A stretch of DNA of 64,000 nucleotides from Metarhizobium sp964253915 (lineage in GTDB: Bacteria; Pseudomonadota; Alphaproteobacteria; Rhizobiales; Rhizobiaceae), in contig NZ_CAXUSG020000002.1 of assembly GCF_964253915.1 (NCBI RefSeq), positions 372,001 to 436,000 on the forward strand, given 5' to 3'. How positions within the stretch are numbered: position 1 is the first letter of the stretch; every line of letters starts with the position of its first letter. The translations under genes were made by a program, and so were the position numbers. Below are positions 60,414 through 64,000 of this stretch, piece after piece. Below the pieces are notes generated by a model. The model was not told where the DNA came from and searched no databases. It saw nothing but the letters and a program-made list of their open reading frames with translations.

Positions 60414-61349
60414 TCACTCCTGCTTGATGCGCGGATCGATCGCGGCATAGATCAGATCGACGGCCGTGTTGATGACGAGGAACCACAGCACGATGACGAG
60501 GATCGTGCCCTGCACCACCGGAATGTCGCGGATCGCCACACTGTCGACCAGCAGCGAACCGATGCCCGGCCAGGCAAACAGCTTTTCGATGACGACGGCC
60601 TGGCCGATCAGCGAACCGAACTGCAGGCCGACCGTGGTGACGATCAGCACCAGCGCATTGCGCGCCACATGCCAGCGCACCACCTTCATCTCGCTCATGC
60701 CCTTGGAATGGGCGGTGCGGATGAAATCGGCATTCAGCACGTCCAGCACGCCGGCCCGCGTGGTGCGCGCCAGAAGCGCCAGCGGCGTGACGCCCAGTGT
60801 GACGGCGGGCAATATGAGATGCTGGAACGAGCCGTCGCCATAACCGAAGCTCGGCAACCAGTTCAGCTGCAGGGCAAACAGGTACATCATCAGCAGGCCG
60901 AGCCAGAACTGCGGCATGGACAGGCCGGAAACCGCGCCGATCATCGTCACCGTATCGAGGATCGAGCCGGGTTTGAGCGCCGCGAGGAACCCGAGCGGCA
61001 CGCCGACGACGAGGGCAAAGACCATCGCGGCGATGGCGAGTTTCAGCGAGGCCCACATGCGGTCGTTGATCAGGTCGATCACCGGCTGGCGGGTGCGGAA
61101 ACTGGTGCCGAGATCGAATTGCGCCAGATCCGTGACATAGGTCACGAAGCGCTCCATCAGCGGCTTGTTGAGCCCGAACTCCTCGTTGAGGCGAGCGATC
61201 ATCTGCGGATCGGCAGCGCGCTTGCCGTCGGCGAAAAGGCTGGCGGCGAAGGTACCGGGAACGACGGAGAAGATGACGAAGATCAGCAGCGCCACCACGA
61301 CGACAGTCGGAATGATCTGCAAAATGCGGCGCAGGGTGAAACGAAGCAT
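60414..61349 (-). CDS. Peptide ABC transporter permease (DppB-like)
   Basis: This 311-residue permease begins MLRFTLRRILQIIPTVVVVALL, the usual DppB/OppB start, with LNEEFGLNKPLMERFVTYV, the EAA motif FIRTAHSKGMSEMKVVRWHVARN and IEKLFAWPGIGSLLVDSVAIRDIPVVQG. Six membrane segments are evident. It follows the binding-protein gene by 83 bases and pairs with the DppC-like permease. Confidence 0.92.
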   Translation of the reverse strand: MLRFTLRRILQIIPTVVVVALLIFVIFSVVPGTFAASLFADGKRAADPQMIARLNEEFGLNKPLMERFVTYVTDLAQFDLGTSFRTRQPVIDLINDRMWASLKLAIAAMVFALVVGVPLGFLAALKPGSILDTVTMIGAVSGLSMPQFWLGLLMMYLFALQLNWLPSFGYGDGSFQHLILPAVTLGVTPLALLARTTRAGVLDVLNADFIRTAHSKGMSEMKVVRWHVARNALVLIVTTVGLQFGSLIGQAVVIEKLFAWPGIGSLLVDSVAIRDIPVVQGTILVIVLWFLVINTAVDLIYAAIDPRIKQE

Positions 61350-61432
61350 GAGCGGTTCCGTTTTGGCCGCCCTGACGGGCGCGACAATCGATGCGGGGGC
61401 GACTTTACGCCGCCCCCGAACCCCTCAAGGCT

Positions 61433-63025
61433 TTACTTGCGCGCGTCCGGCGCGTTTTCGTCGATCCAGATCTCGTCATAGGGCTGGACTGCCAGTTCCG
61501 TCGCATTCGGAACGAGGCCATGGATCCATGGCTGGTAGGCCATGACCGCCTTGTTGTAGTTGAAGAACCAGACCGGCGCGTCATCCTGGACGATGTTATT
61601 GGCCTGGCGCAGCAGGTCGTTCTGCTTGGCCGGATCACGCTCCTGCTGGGCTGCTTCGTACAGCTTGTCGAAGTCGGCGCTCGCATAGCTCGTATAGTTG
61701 CAGGCCGATTGCTGCGTCTTGGAATAGTAGCAGCGCAGCGCGTTCAGCGGATCGGGACCGGACAGGTTGGACCAGATGAAGGCCTGGAAGTTGTTGGTGG
61801 TCACCGCCTCGCCGAGCGCCGAGCTTTCAACCGGCTTCGGCTTCACGGTGATGCCGACCTTCTTCAGCATCGGCAGGATGGCCTCGACGATCGGCACGCC
61901 CCAGCTCTCGTTCGGGCTCGCCGTCACTTCGAATTCAAAACCGTCCGCATAGCCGGCTTCTGCGAGTAGTGCCTTTGCCTTTTCCGGATCGAAGGCATAG
62001 GCAGCCTTGTCCTTGTCGAAGGCCGGCGATGAGATCGGCAGCCAGCCGGAAGCCGGATAGGCCTTGTTCTTGACCAGTCGCTCGATGATCAGCGGCGCGT
62101 TGATGGCGTGGTTGATCGCCTGGCGCACCCGCTTGTCCTTGAACGGCTCGAAGGCCGGATTGAAGCCGATATTGCGGGTGTAGACTTCCGCAACTTCCAG
62201 CAACTGCCCCTTCAGAGCGTCCTCACCCTGATAGGCCTGGTACTGCGTCGGGCCAAGGATCGAGACATCGATTTCCTTGTTGCGGAAAGCGACGTCGCGA
62301 GCGGCGTCTTCGGCCATCAAGACGATGTTGATGCGGTCGAGATAGGGCTTGCCCTCTTCGTAATACTTGTCGAACTTTTCGACGACGACCTGAGAACCCG
62401 GCACATGTTCCTTGAAGACGAAGGCGCCGAGGCCGACAGGGTTCTTGGCGAAGCTGGCTTCATCCGAGATATTTGACGGATAAATCACCGTCGTGTTCTG
62501 CATCAACGGGAATCCGGGGTTGATCGGGCCGGTGTAGGTGATTTCCAGCGTATTGTCGTCGATCTTCTTGAGGCCGGAAATTTCTTCCGCCTTGCCGGCG
62601 ATGTAATCGTCGGCGCCCTTGATGTTGGCGATGAAGCTTGCCCCCGGGAAGGCGTTTTTCGGATTGGCGATGCGCTTGTAGCTGTAGATGAAGTCATCGG
62701 CCGTCAGCGGCTTGCCGTTATGGAAGACGGCGTTCTTGCGCAGGTGATAGGTGTGGACCGTGCCGTCCTCGGAAACATCCTCGGAGTCCGCCAGTTCCAG
62801 CACCGGCTTGTTCTGGATCGAATCCCAGCTGTAAAGGGCGCGATGGATCGCCTGGGTGATGAATTCTTCCTGCGTGTTCGGGCTGGCCTGGACGTCGAGC
62901 GTCGCGAAACTGGAGCCGTAAGGCGCGGTGAAGACGAGCGTTCCCCCATGGCGCTCGCCGGCGGCCAGCGCCCCGGAAGCCACGCCGAGGCTGAGCATTG
63001 CGGCCAGTGTCAGTCTTTTGAGCAT
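61433..63025 (-). CDS. Peptide/opine ABC transporter substrate-binding protein (DppA-like)
   Basis: This 530-residue periplasmic protein of solute-binding family 5 has a signal peptide (about 1-21, ending SGALAA), then GGTLVFTAPYGSSFATLDVQ. Family features are TYHLRKNAVFHNGKPLTADDFIYSYKR, VRQAINHAINAPLIIERLVK and the C-terminal VWFFNYNKAVMAYQPWIHGL. ATG 63025 is used because the signal begins there. Such proteins bind di- or oligopeptides, opines or glycosides. Nearby amidase-type enzymes favour an amide-linked ligand. Confidence 0.89.
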   Translation of the reverse strand: MLKRLTLAAMLSLGVASGALAAGERHGGTLVFTAPYGSSFATLDVQASPNTQEEFITQAIHRALYSWDSIQNKPVLELADSEDVSEDGTVHTYHLRKNAVFHNGKPLTADDFIYSYKRIANPKNAFPGASFIANIKGADDYIAGKAEEISGLKKIDDNTLEITYTGPINPGFPLMQNTTVIYPSNISDEASFAKNPVGLGAFVFKEHVPGSQVVVEKFDKYYEEGKPYLDRINIVLMAEDAARDVAFRNKEIDVSILGPTQYQAYQGEDALKGQLLEVAEVYTRNIGFNPAFEPFKDKRVRQAINHAINAPLIIERLVKNKAYPASGWLPISSPAFDKDKAAYAFDPEKAKALLAEAGYADGFEFEVTASPNESWGVPIVEAILPMLKKVGITVKPKPVESSALGEAVTTNNFQAFIWSNLSGPDPLNALRCYYSKTQQSACNYTSYASADFDKLYEAAQQERDPAKQNDLLRQANNIVQDDAPVWFFNYNKAVMAYQPWIHGLVPNATELAVQPYDEIWIDENAPDARK

Positions 63026-63083
63026 TTCGGTTCCCTCCCGTGCCGTTTTCGGCATCGTTTCGATTGTTCAGTCCGGCAGGCCG

Positions 63084-64000
63084 TCAGCGCGCATCGTACA
63101 CCACGCGGCCTGCAAGCAGTGTCAGCAGGCAGCGGGTGCCTGAGAGAATGGTTTCGGGCTCCGCCGTCAGCAGATCGTTGTCGAAGACGGCAATATCGGC
63201 CCATTGGCCCGGCACCAGCTTGCCCTTCACCGCTTCGGCCTTCTGCGACCAGGCGCCGTATTCTGTATAGGCCTGCAGCGCCTCTTCCCGGCTCAGCTGC
63301 TCGGAGGCATTCATGACGGTGCCTTTGCCGGTCTTGCGGGTGATCATGGCGGAAAGGTTCGGGAACGGGTCGGGCGAGCAGACCGGCGAATCCGAACCGG
63401 TCGAGGGTTTCAGGCCCAAACGCATCCACGTACCGATCTGGTAGGACGACTTGCCGCGCTCCTCCCCGAGCACGGAAATGTAGCTGTCGCCGAAATCGTG
63501 GATGAAGGCCATCTGCGGCGCCGGCAGGATACCGGCGGCTTTCATGCGCGCATCCTGCTCGGCCGTCGAGAAACCGCAATGCTCGATGCGGTGACGGCGG
63601 TCCGGGTCGGGTTTTGCCGCCAGCGCCTTTTCGTACGCCGTGATCAATTGCTCGATGGCACCGTCGCCGATGGCGTGGCACGCCATCTGGTAGCCGCGGT
63701 CGTGGCAGGATTTGACGATCGATTCGACCACCTCGTCCGGCAGCATCTGCACGCCGATATTGTCCGGTTCGCCCAGATAGGGTTTCGTCATCCAGGCGGT
63801 GCGCCCGCCTGCCGAACCATCGAGGAAGATTTTTACCGCACCGACGCGCAGCATATCGTCGCCGGCGCCGGAAATAAGGCCGGCGCGCCAGCAATCCTCG
63901 ACGATCGAAACACCCGGATCGCCGAGCAGCGTCAACCAGACACGCACCGGCAGGCGACCGGAAACCTTGGCCATTTCATAGGCCTGGATTTCGGCAAAAC
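63084..64000 (-). CDS. Amidohydrolase family protein, YtcJ-like (partial)
   Basis: This is the C-terminal part (about 305 residues) of a metal-dependent amidohydrolase; the start is outside the right edge. It shows MACHAIGDGAIEQLI, HRIEHCGF with metal-ligand histidines, TGSDSPVCSPDPFPNLSAMI near the binding aspartate and the C-terminal composite domain PGQWADIAVFDNDLLTAEPE. YtcJ-like enzymes hydrolyse cyclic or exocyclic amides. It lies 58 bases before the binding-protein gene and is probably the first known member of the operon. Confidence 0.84.
   Translation of the reverse strand, partial: FAEIQAYEMAKVSGRLPVRVWLTLLGDPGVSIVEDCWRAGLISGAGDDMLRVGAVKIFLDGSAGGRTAWMTKPYLGEPDNIGVQMLPDEVVESIVKSCHDRGYQMACHAIGDGAIEQLITAYEKALAAKPDPDRRHRIEHCGFSTAEQDARMKAAGILPAPQMAFIHDFGDSYISVLGEERGKSSYQIGTWMRLGLKPSTGSDSPVCSPDPFPNLSAMITRKTGKGTVMNASEQLSREEALQAYTEYGAWSQKAEAVKGKLVPGQWADIAVFDNDLLTAEPETILSGTRCLLTLLAGRVVYDAR

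Overview
The window reads as a metabolic region of an alpha-proteobacterium of the Rhizobiaceae (Rhizobium / Agrobacterium / Neorhizobium group). This rests on the high-GC coding style, the density of ABC importers next to catabolic enzymes, SorC, RpiR, LacI and LysR regulators, opine-oxidase-like genes, and an Aco-type dehydrogenase linked to lpdA. I see no tRNA, rRNA, transposase, phage gene, CRISPR array or replication gene. Species and replicon cannot be fixed from the sequence alone.

Layout. (1) 1-5486: a spermidine/putrescine-type ABC importer (minus) diverges from a ThDP-dependent acetolactate-synthase-like enzyme and an EamA transporter (plus), with two similar operator-like sites between them. 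(2) 5516-14320: a nine-gene minus-strand operon: two polar amino-acid permeases, ATPase, binding protein, three subunits of an opine-oxidase-like dehydrogenase (FAD + small 2Fe-2S + FAD/BFD), a RidA protein and an enolase-superfamily enzyme. It diverges from a LysR regulator whose promoter carries an ATAA-N7-TTAT box. (3) 14425-16246: EamA exporter, rpsU with a strongly folded 3' region, and a small unknown ORF. (4) 16377-23152: an amino-acid ABC system with a fused permease-ATPase and an FAD amine oxidase, a LacI regulator with two palindromes 21 bp apart, and a nucleobase permease with an extra C-terminal domain. (5) 23218-32917: a ribose-type ABC importer plus SDR (minus) diverging from split transketolase, FGGY kinase, SorC regulator and SDR (plus); three matching operator-like sites lie at the promoters and before the SorC gene. 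(6) 33000-44016: an MFS exporter, a flavin monooxygenase, and an operon of a CUT1 sugar importer, a transglutaminase-like protein, an FGGY kinase and a VOC protein. (7) 44555-54550: an Aco-like 2-oxoacid/acetoin dehydrogenase complex with an embedded transaldolase, lpdA and a phosphatase; then an RpiR regulator, and a class II aldolase with a HAD phosphatase. (8) 55020-56933: a Rnk/GreA-like protein and a pseudouridine synthase. (9) 56952-64000: a dipeptide-type ABC operon with a class I glutamine amidotransferase and an amidohydrolase.

How it fits together. Each block pairs uptake with first-step catabolism and its own regulator. Blocks 6 and 7 appear to form one regulon: closely related AT-rich sites occur upstream of the CUT1 binding-protein gene, the Aco-like operon (next to rpiR) and the aldolase operon, suggesting import, phosphorylation, aldol cleavage and C2/C3 oxidation of one carbohydrate. 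Block 5 looks like a pathway in which a polyol or sugar becomes a ketose, is phosphorylated by the FGGY kinase and cleaved by the two-subunit transketolase. Block 2 is the best candidate for an undescribed opine- or imino-acid-degrading system. All substrates are unassigned from sequence.
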